Source: an uncultured Lachnospiraceae bacterium
Lineage (GTDB): Bacteria; Bacillota; Clostridia; Lachnospirales; Lachnospiraceae
Length of the DNA: 5,333 nucleotides
Assembly (NCBI GenBank): GCA_905193085.1
Contig: CAJJNI010000175.1
Location: 1-5,333, forward strand
Direction of reading: 5' to 3'
The position numbers and the translations under genes were made by a program. Positions 1-5,333 of this stretch are shown piece after piece. Every line of letters starts with the position of its first letter. Position 1 is the stretch's first letter. The notes beneath the pieces were generated by a model, which ran no database searches, was not told the origin of the DNA, and saw only the letters and a list, made by a program, of their open reading frames with translations.

Positions 1-324
1 AAGAAACTTCCACATAGCATTTTCATCATTAGCTACACTGAATGTCTTTGCCTGTTTTCCCATCATACTCTGAACAATGTTAACAAGACTCTGTTTTCTT
101 GAATCTAAATCAGCCTTTAACTGATTTACCAAAGCTTTTCTGTCTTCTGCAGACATTTTATTTATTGTATATAAAGAACCTTTTGTTGATGAATCTGATG
201 ATTTTTCGTAAACAGCGGCTTTATCATCTGTAGTCTGTGTAGTTTCCTTCTGCTTTGAACTTGTAGTTGCTGCATATGTTTCACTATAATTTCCTGTATT
301 TGCTGAAACTGAATTTACGCTCAT
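1..324 (-). CDS. Small Ser/Thr-rich hypothetical protein, probably motility-coregulated (C-terminus outside window)
   Basis: The first 108 codons are visible with no stop before the window edge. The protein starts MSVNSVSANTG, followed by a polar, Ser/Thr/Lys-rich and presumably disordered stretch to about residue 45. An amphipathic, charged, probably helical part follows at about residues 55-85 (NKMSAEDRKALVNQLKADL), then a Met/Gln/Lys-rich part. There is no signal peptide, membrane segment or catalytic motif. Two in-frame ATGs are possible (328-330 and 322-324). I chose 324 because the GGGAG ribosome binding site at 332-336 lies 7 nt from it but only 1 nt from the upstream ATG. A sigma-28-like promoter lies at 441-467, giving a leader of about 110 nt, so co-expression with flagellar genes is inferred. 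I recall similar MSVNSVS-starting uncharacterised proteins in Lachnospiraceae but cannot name a function. Confidence is high that it is a gene and low on its role. Confidence 0.8.
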   Translation of the reverse strand, partial: MSVNSVSANTGNYSETYAATTSSKQKETTQTTDDKAAVYEKSSDSSTKGSLYTINKMSAEDRKALVNQLKADLDSRKQSLVNIVQSMMGKQAKTFSVANDENAMWKFL

Positions 325-331
325 GTTCATA

Positions 332-339
332 CTCCCTTT
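332..339 (-). promoter_or_regulatory. Ribosome binding site (AAAGGGAG) that decides the start of the small gene
   Basis: Read on the minus strand this is AAAGGGAG. It ends 7 nt before the ATG at 324 and 1 nt before the ATG at 330. Normal Shine-Dalgarno spacing therefore favours the second ATG. Confidence 0.7.
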
Positions 340-400
340 CTTGTGTAGTCAGACAACATTTTTATCTTTCATATATATAATTGGTGTTCTTCACTACATT

Positions 401-413
401 AACAATTATTGTT
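401..413. repeat. Perfect 6-1-6 inverted repeat in the leader of the small gene
   Basis: AACAAT-T-ATTGTT is a perfect inverted repeat. It lies downstream of the sigma-28-like -10 element (441-448) and upstream of the start codon, so it would be in the 5' untranslated leader. It could be an operator for a dimeric regulator, but in such A/T-rich DNA a chance palindrome is quite possible. Confidence 0.3.
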
Positions 414-440
414 CACTTAATTACTTTGTTTTCATAATAT

Positions 441-467
441 TTATCGGTATATTTTTAAAATAATTAA
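441..467 (-). promoter_or_regulatory. Sigma-28 (SigD/FliA)-type promoter for the small gene
   Basis: On the minus strand the -35 is TTAA (464-467), followed by exactly 15 nt and then ACCGATAA (441-448). The known sigma-28 consensus is TAAA-N15-GCCGATAA, so the match is 3 of 4 and 7 of 8 with ideal spacing. The CCGATAA core is G/C-containing and stands out in very A/T-rich surroundings. Transcription would start near 434 and read into the small gene at 324. This sigma factor controls late flagellar and chemotaxis genes, so the site is the main clue to that gene's role. Confidence 0.65.
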
Positions 468-480
468 CCTTTTTTTCAGT

Positions 481-520
481 AAAAAAAACTATTATGAACG
501 CGCTTCGTCAGGTTCTCATA
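481..520 (-). terminator. Probable intrinsic terminator of the polysaccharide deacetylase gene
   Basis: On the minus strand, about 46 nt after the stop codon, TATGAGAAC (512-520) can pair with GTTCATA (493-499) leaving a 2-nt bulge around a 12-nt loop. A run of eight T (481-488) follows four bases later. The stem is short and imperfect, so it is a weak hairpin, but position and T tract fit. It also separates this gene from the sigma-28 promoter at 441-467. Confidence 0.4.
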
Positions 521-566
521 CAGAAACAGACTTTAGTTGATTGCTAATAAAAATAAAATCATTTTT

Positions 567-2114
567 CTATTTAATTTCAGTAGCACTGAAATATACTTTT
601 CCATCAAAAGCTCCTCCATGAGCATCTAACAATTCTCTGACTGTCACTATCTGAAATCCCTGCGACAAGAGTGCCGGAACAATTGTCTCTACAGCACTTG
701 CTGTTGAAGAATATAAATCATGCATTAAAATTATATCTCCGTCCTGTATTCCTGAAGTTGCTATCTGTGCAACAGACTGGGCATTTCTGCTCTTCCAGTC
801 CTGTGTATCAATACTCCACATTACTATAGGACATTTTATACGTGACTTAACTTCATCATTATAAAAACCTCCTGGTGGTCTGATACATGATGTCTTCTGT
901 CCTGTTACCTGTGCTACTGCATCATCTGTTTTATCAATCTCTGCCTGCATATCTTCTGGTGAAAGAGATGTAAGGTACTTATGATTATAAGTATGGCTTC
1001 CTATTTCACAACCCATATCATATGCTCGTTTTAACTGCGATGAATATTGTGAAACTCTTGAACCAACAACAAAAAATGTAGCTTTACAACCAAATTTTTC
1101 TAAAGTATCAAGTACTTTATCTGTATTTATAGATGGTCCATCATCAAAGGTAAGTGCAACCATTTTCAATTCTCCTGAATTTTGTGATGTAAGTATTCCA
1201 CTGTCATCAAATGTAAATTCTATACCTGAAATAGTCTGTTTTCCTGTATATAAAACACCATCTTCTCCAGCATAGCTTCTTTCTGAATTATTAACATTTA
1301 TCCAACCGGTTTTTAATATACCATCTTCATCAAAATAATAAAGCTTGCCATCTACATTCTGTCTCCCTGTAGCTAATATTCCTGTTTCATCTGAATAAAA
1401 TTTGTTTCCTGACAAATCTTCACTCCAGCCGGTTTTTAACACACCATTCTCATCAAAATAGTATTTATTATTATCAATCTGAGCAACTCCAACACTCGCC
1501 GTACCGTCTTCATTACAATAATATTTATTATTGTCAACTTCTACCCAGCCCTTTACACTTTCTCCTGTTTTTGAAAAACATCTAAGTGTTCCTTCTACTT
1601 CAAAAGCTCCTGTTTTTAATTTTCCATCTTCATCTGAATATGCTATAATTTTATCATTGTCTTTTATTACACCGGTTTGCATTGCGCCATCATCTTTTGA
1701 AAAATAATAATTATCATCTTTTACCTGACACAAACCTTTTGAAAGTTTTCCATCTTTTTCATTGAGATAATATTTATTACCTTTTTCTTCAAACCAGCCT
1801 TTTGACATAACACCATCATCATTAAAATGATATGATGCATCATTTATATCATTCCAGCCTATATACGCATATCCATCTTTTCCAAAATAATATGTCTTAT
1901 CCTTTCTTGTTACCCATTTTTCTTTTGTAGAAATTCCAAATTTCTTACAGACAACACCTTTGTCCGTTTTTCTAATTCTGCCTGGTATAAATATAGCTAA
2001 AAGAACTGCCACCAGAATAACAATTAACCCAACAACTGCAATTATTATCGGCTTATTATTTCTTTTATTTTTCCTGATGCAATAATTATTTTTCATTTGT
2101 TTATTCACAATCAT
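567..2114 (-). CDS. Membrane-anchored cell-wall-binding polysaccharide deacetylase (NodB family)
   Basis: This complete 515-residue protein probably removes N- (or O-) acetyl groups from peptidoglycan or another wall-associated glycan outside the membrane. A Lys/Arg-rich N-terminus precedes one membrane segment at residues 22-43, an uncleaved anchor or signal peptide with no lipobox. Twelve cell-wall/choline-binding-type repeats of about 20 residues (66-311) follow, then a NodB domain (318-495). All five catalytic motifs are intact: TFDDGP (322-327, base D324 and metal ligand D325), HTYNH (374-378, metal ligands H374 and H378), RPPGG (412-416), DTQDW (436-440) and LMH (463-465). The fold family is certain; the exact substrate is not. 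The start at 2114 has GAGGG at 2119-2123 only 4 nt away, so GTG at 2106-2108 (10 nt away) is a possible alternative. It appears monocistronic, with its own promoter and a downstream terminator. Confidence 0.95.
   Translation of the reverse strand: MIVNKQMKNNYCIRKNKRNNKPIIIAVVGLIVILVAVLLAIFIPGRIRKTDKGVVCKKFGISTKEKWVTRKDKTYYFGKDGYAYIGWNDINDASYHFNDDGVMSKGWFEEKGNKYYLNEKDGKLSKGLCQVKDDNYYFSKDDGAMQTGVIKDNDKIIAYSDEDGKLKTGAFEVEGTLRCFSKTGESVKGWVEVDNNKYYCNEDGTASVGVAQIDNNKYYFDENGVLKTGWSEDLSGNKFYSDETGILATGRQNVDGKLYYFDEDGILKTGWINVNNSERSYAGEDGVLYTGKQTISGIEFTFDDSGILTSQNSGELKMVALTFDDGPSINTDKVLDTLEKFGCKATFFVVGSRVSQYSSQLKRAYDMGCEIGSHTYNHKYLTSLSPEDMQAEIDKTDDAVAQVTGQKTSCIRPPGGFYNDEVKSRIKCPIVMWSIDTQDWKSRNAQSVAQIATSGIQDGDIILMHDLYSSTASAVETIVPALLSQGFQIVTVRELLDAHGGAFDGKVYFSATEIK
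1182..1919 (-). repeat. Twelve tandem cell-wall-binding repeats (CW_binding type) within the deacetylase
   Basis: Twelve units of 20-21 residues follow the pattern (W)-x-x-x-(D/N)(N/G)(K)-x-Y-Y-F-x-(D/E)-(D/N)-G-x-(L/M)-x-T/K-G. Clear examples are residues 210-229 (DNNKYYFDENGVLKTG core) and 251-270 (GKLYYFDEDGILKTG core). Units 5, 6, 11 and 12 have lost several aromatic positions. The family is known in choline-binding proteins, glucosyltransferases and clostridial toxins, where it binds choline or glucan. Aromatics at the W, YY and F positions are the usual ligand contacts, so the ligand here is probably teichoic-acid choline or a glucan, but it cannot be read from the sequence. Confidence 0.88.
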
Positions 2115-2118
2115 TCAA

Positions 2119-2124
2119 CCCTCT
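2119..2124 (-). promoter_or_regulatory. Ribosome binding site (AGAGGG) of the deacetylase
   Basis: AGAGGG on the minus strand lies 4 nt before ATG 2114 and 10 nt before the in-frame GTG at 2108. Both spacings are slightly off the optimum. The ATG is kept because of codon preference; the two starts differ by only two residues. Confidence 0.6.
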
Positions 2125-2175
2125 TTTTCTTAAATAATTTGTCTCTTAGTTTAACACATTATATATATTTTGTCC

Positions 2176-2204
2176 ATTATAATATATCTGGAAAAATCTG
2201 AAAA
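2176..2204 (-). promoter_or_regulatory. Sigma-A-type promoter of the deacetylase gene
   Basis: On the minus strand TTTTCA (2199-2204) is followed by 17 nt and a perfect TATAAT (2176-2181). This predicts a start near 2169 and a leader of about 55 nt before ATG 2114. The -35 matches TTGACA at four of six positions. It lies downstream of the structured RNA's terminator, so the deacetylase seems to be transcribed independently. Confidence 0.55.
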
Positions 2205-2312
2205 AATTTAATAATTAAAAAAACGCAAAAACAGATATTACAAATGCTGTATGCAAATTTTAATATATTTTCAAAACCACCTGACTTATAATGAATGATA
2301 AATATACAACTT

Positions 2313-2342
2313 AAAACAGCACAACCATAAACAGTTGTGCTG
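2313..2342 (-). terminator. Intrinsic terminator of the structured RNA
   Basis: On the minus strand CAGCACAAC (2334-2342) pairs perfectly with GTTGTGCTG (2317-2325) around an 8-nt loop, followed directly by TTTT (2313-2316). The 9-bp perfect stem is the strongest hairpin in the window. The T tract is short (four, then AAG), so some readthrough is possible. On the plus strand the stem is followed by A5, so it would not act as a plus-strand terminator. Confidence 0.8.
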
Positions 2343-2544
2343 AAAAATTTTCATGTTTACCCGAAAATGCCGATCCTACGATTTTGACTCCTAGCAATGC
2401 TAGGTGGGTAACCGCACCTGTTCTTCTGCCATCCGTTCTATGACGGCCCGCCATCCAAACAGCGATATAGGAATCCCTTAAAAGAAAATGTAGGTTCAAA
2501 ATAGTAGGTTTGTCGAACATCCCAGGCTGAACATTTCCTTATCT
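2313..2544 (-). ncRNA. ssrS: Structured standalone small RNA, probably 6S RNA
   Basis: A near-consensus promoter at 2552-2580 and a strong hairpin terminator at 2313-2342 delimit a ~230-nt transcript independent of both neighbours. It folds as a rod. A closing region pairs 2496-2508 with 2375-2387 (12 of 13 complementary), extended outwards by weaker pairs of the GGGATGTTCGA region with the CGGCATTTTC region. Inside is a bubble whose 3' side holds a perfect 6-bp hairpin (2390-2404) and an overlapping AGGTG/CACCT hairpin (2402-2419). The apical arm pairs 2458-2462 with 2418-2422 and ends in CCGT/ACGG around a 6-nt loop (2433-2446). Rod, bubble, 3'-side hairpin and length match 6S RNA, which binds sigma-A RNA polymerase by mimicking an open promoter. 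The GGGATGTTCG and GGTTACCCACCTAGC stretches agree with my memory of clostridial 6S sequences. An RNA gene is very likely; the 6S name rests on fold and recall. Confidence 0.68.
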
Positions 2545-2551
2545 GAAATTT

Positions 2552-2580
2552 ATTATACTCTATCTTATGTAATATTTCAA
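2552..2580 (-). promoter_or_regulatory. Strong sigma-A promoter of the structured RNA
   Basis: TTGAAA (2575-2580), then 17 nt, then a perfect TATAAT (2552-2557) on the minus strand. This is the best promoter in the window (11 of 12 positions with optimal spacing). The stretch upstream of the -35 (about 2581-2605) consists of A and T tracts, as in an UP element bound by RNA polymerase alpha subunits. Predicted initiation is at A 2544, giving RNA beginning AGATAAGG. High expression is expected, as for housekeeping RNAs. Confidence 0.8.
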
Positions 2581-2583
2581 CAA

Positions 2584-2611
2584 AAAATTCTTATTTTTGT
2601 TAACAAATTTT
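2584..2611. repeat. A/T-rich palindrome between the dockerin gene and the RNA promoter
   Basis: TTTGTTAACAAA (2596-2607) is a perfect 12-bp palindrome. On the minus strand an outer AAAATT (2606-2611) can also pair with AATTTT (2584-2589), which is continued by more T. It could be a very weak terminator for the dockerin gene (stop at 2645), an operator, or simply part of the A/T-rich upstream element of the RNA promoter. No better terminator for that gene is visible. Confidence 0.25.
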
Positions 2612-2644
2612 ACAAGAAACTTACATTCAGACTCTAATGGCATA

Positions 2645-5333
2645 TTACCTGCTTTCAGGCAGCTTATCAATTCCCAAAGCTGCTCTTAAAACCATCAATG
2701 CATCATTTAATGTAACTTTTGAGTCAGAATCTACATCAGCTGCTTGTAAAGCTTTTTCACCCATATTTTCAATACCAAGCGCCTGTCTTAATATCAAAAG
2801 CGCATCATTTAATGTAACTTTTCCATCAGAATCTACATCACCTGCTACAATCTCTTCACTTGGAACATCCGGTGTATCCGGTGTGTCCGGTGTATCTGGT
2901 GTGTCCGGTGTGTCTGGTGTATCCGGTGTGTCCGGTGTGTCCGGTGTATCCGGTGTGTCCGGTGTGTCCGGTGTGTCCGGTGTGTCCGGTGTGTCCGGTA
3001 TATCCGGTGTGTCTGGTGTGTCCGGTGTGTCCGGTGTGTCCGGTGTGTCCGGTGTGTATTCTATTTTTTTCTGTACTATTATAACACTGTGACAGCCTTC
3101 GCAATGGCTTCCTTCTGTCAGTCCATCATGTTCTGGTGTTGCTTCTACTGCTGCATCAGTTACAATCGGACCTACATGATTTGTCATATCTTTTTCAATA
3201 GTAATTGCAGATGCGCTAATTTCATTATTACATTCTTCATCTGTAAAGTATTTGTCTATTGCTTTTACATAATAATACTGAATATTTCCTTCTTCGACAC
3301 ATGTTGCAGTTTTAGACGCTACTTCTGTTATATCATAAATTATATTAATATCAAATGTTACAGAAGTGCTTTCGAAATAATCCACTTTGTCTGCTGACAT
3401 TTCAATTTTTACAGTATATTGTCCTCTATCTGCAGGAAGACCTTTTACATATGTGTCATCATCTGCACCCAGAGTCTTATAGTAGTATGTTAATTCCCCA
3501 TCACTTATTGTATTTACTGTAAAGTCTTTTCCCTCTTCTACAGGATTTCCATCATAATATACACTGTCTGAAGTTGTAACAGTTATATCTGCATGTTCAT
3601 ATAAATCAATTGTAGCTGAACCAGAAACTATATGTCCTGCCAAATCTTTTAATTCATAAGAAATATTATGTGTACCTTTTTGCTTAATGGTCTTAGATAA
3701 TAATTCTACTGAACCCGCATCAATACTGCTACGGCTTACTTCATTATCGTCAATTACTACTTTTGCAGAATCTAAAACTGAACCTTCTTCTTTAGTTCCT
3801 GTAACTGAAATATACACTCCTTCTGAAATTCTATACTCATTGTCACCTATTTTGTCTGCTTCGTTTGAATTTATATTTTTCACTTTAATATCAACTGCCG
3901 GTCCTGTTAAATCAATTTTAAGATTTTGTTTCTGTTTAATCCACTTGCCATACGCTACAAGATAATAATCAAAATCACCATCCATAGTATTGTCAATTAC
4001 AATTTTATCAGACAATGCACCACCACTTGTCTCACTAAGTTTATAATTATCATCTGTAACCGAAAGTGTCACTTCTGAAGTAAACCAGTCACTTTCTGGA
4101 TTTAAGGATTCTCCAATAACCTCAACTTCATCTTTATATACACATACTTCAAACTCTTTGCTTTCAGCAGGATAATTTTCTGTTTCATCAAGTGAAACTT
4201 TAAGTACATACAGACCTGCATCTGTAGGACATTTTCCATCTGCTACATCTTTTATTTCTGTTCCATCTGCAGCATACCATGTAAATGTCCATGCTGCAGA
4301 TGTTACTTCTGTATTATTTGTATCAAAATTTTCACAGGACGGACCTGTTGCAGCCATACCATTATACAAAATTTCTGTAGAAAAATCTTTATTACTGATA
4401 TCTACATATGTCTGTCTGACAGAAATTGGTTCATCGCTCTTCTCTAAAGAAACATCTATCTTATCTTTAATATAATCTTTTACATTTCCACCTTCCACGA
4501 CAGTACTTGAAACAGATGAACCTGTTACATAAAATGCATCTGACTTATATGCACTGATTTTATTACCGAGTAAATCTTTAAGTGTTCCTTTTACCTCAAA
4601 AGAATTTATTCCTGCAGAATACAAATAACTATCCTTACCTTCTGTTACAATAAGCTTACCTGTTACAATAAGGTTTGAATTCAAAGCATCCTGTCTGACA
4701 TTACCGCATGTAAATTTGTCTGTATAGACAGTTCCATAATTAAGTATTTCTGCTCCAATTTGCACGTCTAAATTTTCAGCCTTTACAACGCTACCTGCTC
4801 TGACCTTCAGATTATTCATCTCTACTGATTTTACACATAATTTAGCGCCATTTTCAACAGTCACATCCCCGCCTGTTTTTACTGTCAATTTCGGAGCATC
4901 GAATTTTGAAGTATAACTAACCCCGATTGCTCCACTGCTGATTGATGATGCTTCTTTTACATCCAAATTACTGCTATTCATTACTGTAATATTATCAACA
5001 TTTCCCAATGTTTCCAATGTTAAATCTGCACCTGACTGAACTGTTAAATTTTTGCCACTTAATGACTTAAGACAGCCTTGGCTACCACTTTGAACAATTA
5101 TATCTCCATCCGCTGACACTTCTGCTCCAGGAGCACTTACCACAGATCCACTATCAACTTTAATTGCTCCACAGCTGATCGACGATTCACCACCCGCTGT
5201 AAGATTACTGCTATTCTGTATTTCCATATCAGAAAAATCATCCAATGTATCTGTACTTAATTTAGAATTTCCGGAAATTGTAAGATTCTTTCCACCTAAT
5301 GACTTAAAGCAGCTTTTACTTCCACTTTCTATA
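2645..5333 (-). CDS. Large dockerin-terminated surface/secreted protein with beta-solenoid repeats and Ig-like modules (N-terminus outside window)
   Basis: About 895 codons are visible, open to the window edge. From N to C: two and a part ~79-residue Asn/Ser/Gly/Val-rich repeats (4760-5332) that look like a beta-solenoid; a Tyr/Ser-rich link; a bacterial Ig/MBG-like module (~4130-4405); two Ig-like modules with the DLTGP and LKDLAGH signatures (~3600-4120); another MBG-like module (~3340-3600); a degenerate CxxC module with CEGC at 3092-3103; a Thr-Pro-Asp linker (2867-3055); and a type I dockerin (2669-2839). The dockerin has two calcium loops, DVDSDGKVTLND and DVDSDSKVTLND, with ligands D1, D3, D5 and D12 kept in both. 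No catalytic domain is visible, suggesting an adhesin or structural exoprotein held on a cohesin-bearing surface or complex. No signal peptide or start can be seen; TTG 5243-5245 is internal. The stop is TAA at 2645-2647. Confidence 0.9.
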   Translation of the reverse strand, partial: IESGSKSCFKSLGGKNLTISGNSKLSTDTLDDFSDMEIQNSSNLTAGGESSISCGAIKVDSGSVVSAPGAEVSADGDIIVQSGSQGCLKSLSGKNLTVQSGADLTLETLGNVDNITVMNSSNLDVKEASSISSGAIGVSYTSKFDAPKLTVKTGGDVTVENGAKLCVKSVEMNNLKVRAGSVVKAENLDVQIGAEILNYGTVYTDKFTCGNVRQDALNSNLIVTGKLIVTEGKDSYLYSAGINSFEVKGTLKDLLGNKISAYKSDAFYVTGSSVSSTVVEGGNVKDYIKDKIDVSLEKSDEPISVRQTYVDISNKDFSTEILYNGMAATGPSCENFDTNNTEVTSAAWTFTWYAADGTEIKDVADGKCPTDAGLYVLKVSLDETENYPAESKEFEVCVYKDEVEVIGESLNPESDWFTSEVTLSVTDDNYKLSETSGGALSDKIVIDNTMDGDFDYYLVAYGKWIKQKQNLKIDLTGPAVDIKVKNINSNEADKIGDNEYRISEGVYISVTGTKEEGSVLDSAKVVIDDNEVSRSSIDAGSVELLSKTIKQKGTHNISYELKDLAGHIVSGSATIDLYEHADITVTTSDSVYYDGNPVEEGKDFTVNTISDGELTYYYKTLGADDDTYVKGLPADRGQYTVKIEMSADKVDYFESTSVTFDINIIYDITEVASKTATCVEEGNIQYYYVKAIDKYFTDEECNNEISASAITIEKDMTNHVGPIVTDAAVEATPEHDGLTEGSHCEGCHSVIIVQKKIEYTPDTPDTPDTPDTPDTPDIPDTPDTPDTPDTPDTPDTPDTPDTPDTPDTPDTPDTPDTPDTPDVPSEEIVAGDVDSDGKVTLNDALLILRQALGIENMGEKALQAADVDSDSKVTLNDALMVLRAALGIDKLPESR
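2867..3055 (-). repeat. 9-bp minisatellite, 21 units, encoding a (Thr-Pro-Asp) linker
   Basis: Exactly 189 bp consists of 21 uninterrupted 9-bp units (minus strand GACACACCG and variants with GAT or CCA), encoding 20 Thr-Pro-Asp and one Ile-Pro-Asp triplet (ACA to ATA near 3000). Because the unit is three codons, gain or loss of units keeps the frame. Pro/Thr linkers of this kind commonly separate dockerins from upstream modules. The near-identity of units at DNA level implies recent expansion by slippage. Confidence 0.97.
4760..5332 (-). repeat. 237-bp (79-residue) tandem repeat, about 2.4 copies in the window
   Basis: Copy A is 5096-5332, copy B 4859-5095, and a diverged partial copy C is 4760-4858. 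Shared landmarks recur at exactly 79 residues: SGSKSCFKSLGGKNLT, SGSQGCLKSLSGKNLT and NGAKLCVKSVEMNNLK. Copies A and B also share NSSNL and SSIS-GAI blocks. The similarity is visible in the DNA: CCACYTAATGACTTAA occurs at 5292 and 5055, exactly 237 bp apart. Each copy has one conserved Cys. The array continues beyond the window edge. Confidence 0.88.

Noticed and set aside
328..330. Upstream ATG for the small gene
   Set aside because: It is only 1 nt from the Shine-Dalgarno sequence; the ATG at 324 has normal spacing.
2158..2163. A second perfect TATAAT upstream of the deacetylase
   Set aside because: The hexamer 17 nt upstream (TATATT) is a poor -35 and there is no extended -10, so the 2176-2204 pair is preferred. 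It could still be a minor start.
2311..2520. A 69-codon minus-strand open frame
   Set aside because: It lies inside the structured RNA and runs through its terminator hairpin, has no ribosome binding site, and its protein shows no recognisable features.
2115..2544. The structured RNA as a riboswitch or leader of the deacetylase gene
   Set aside because: It ends in its own terminator about 200 bp before the start codon, and a separate good promoter lies between them. Terminator readthrough cannot be excluded.
2867..3055. Possible CRISPR array
   Set aside because: The units are 9 bp, directly adjacent and without unique spacers; they encode a linker in frame.
2637..3104. Open frames on both strands encoding Gly-Val-Ser, Pro-Val-Cys or His-Thr-Gly repeats
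   Set aside because: They are other-frame readings of the 9-bp minisatellite. A 9-bp period keeps every frame free of stops, so openness is no evidence of coding.
3089..3965. Two plus-strand open frames (3089-3397 and 3687-3965)
   Set aside because: Both are antisense to the well-supported dockerin gene, with no ribosome binding site or promoter and low-complexity Cys/Phe/Ile- or Ser-rich products.
5243..5245. TTG as the start of the dockerin gene
   Set aside because: The frame stays open to the window edge, and the upstream residues are the first part of the 79-residue repeat, so the codon is internal.

Overview
The window looks like chromosome from a low-GC, Gram-positive member of the Clostridia, most likely Lachnospiraceae. 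The reasons are A/T-rich intergenic DNA, AGGGAG-type ribosome binding sites, choline/glucan-binding-type cell-wall repeats on a polysaccharide deacetylase, a very large secreted-type protein ending in a type I dockerin, and an apparent sigma-28 (motility) promoter. All recognisable genes are on the minus strand, so transcription runs from high to low coordinates. The family assignment is inference from gene style, not a database match.

In transcription order: (1) Positions 5333 down to 2645 hold the C-terminal ~895 codons of a large surface/secreted protein. It has ~79-residue tandem repeats of beta-solenoid type, several Ig-like beta-sandwich modules, a degenerate CxxC module, a 21-unit Thr-Pro-Asp linker encoded by a 9-bp minisatellite, and a terminal dockerin. 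The N-terminus is outside the window. (2) The 530-bp gap 2115-2644 is not empty. It has a near-consensus sigma-A promoter (TTGAAA-17-TATAAT), a ~230-nt structured RNA that ends in a 9-bp GC-containing hairpin and short U tract, and then a separate promoter for the next gene. The RNA folds as a long rod with an internal bubble, and I think it is 6S RNA. (3) Positions 2114-567 hold a complete membrane-anchored protein with twelve cell-wall-binding repeats and an intact NodB polysaccharide deacetylase domain. (4) The 236-bp gap 331-566 holds a probable weak terminator, a well-matched sigma-28-type promoter and a small perfect inverted repeat. (5) Positions 324-1 hold the first 108 codons of a small Ser/Thr-rich protein I do not recognise with certainty. 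Its promoter ties it to the flagellar/motility regulon.

The genes do not look like one operon: each has its own apparent promoter or a terminator before it. The common theme is the cell surface: a dockerin-bearing exoprotein, a wall-binding deacetylase and a probable motility-coregulated protein, with a global-regulator-type RNA between the first two. The most interesting items are the structured RNA, the sigma-28 promoter that gives a lead on the unknown small gene, and the two-level repeat architecture of the dockerin protein.
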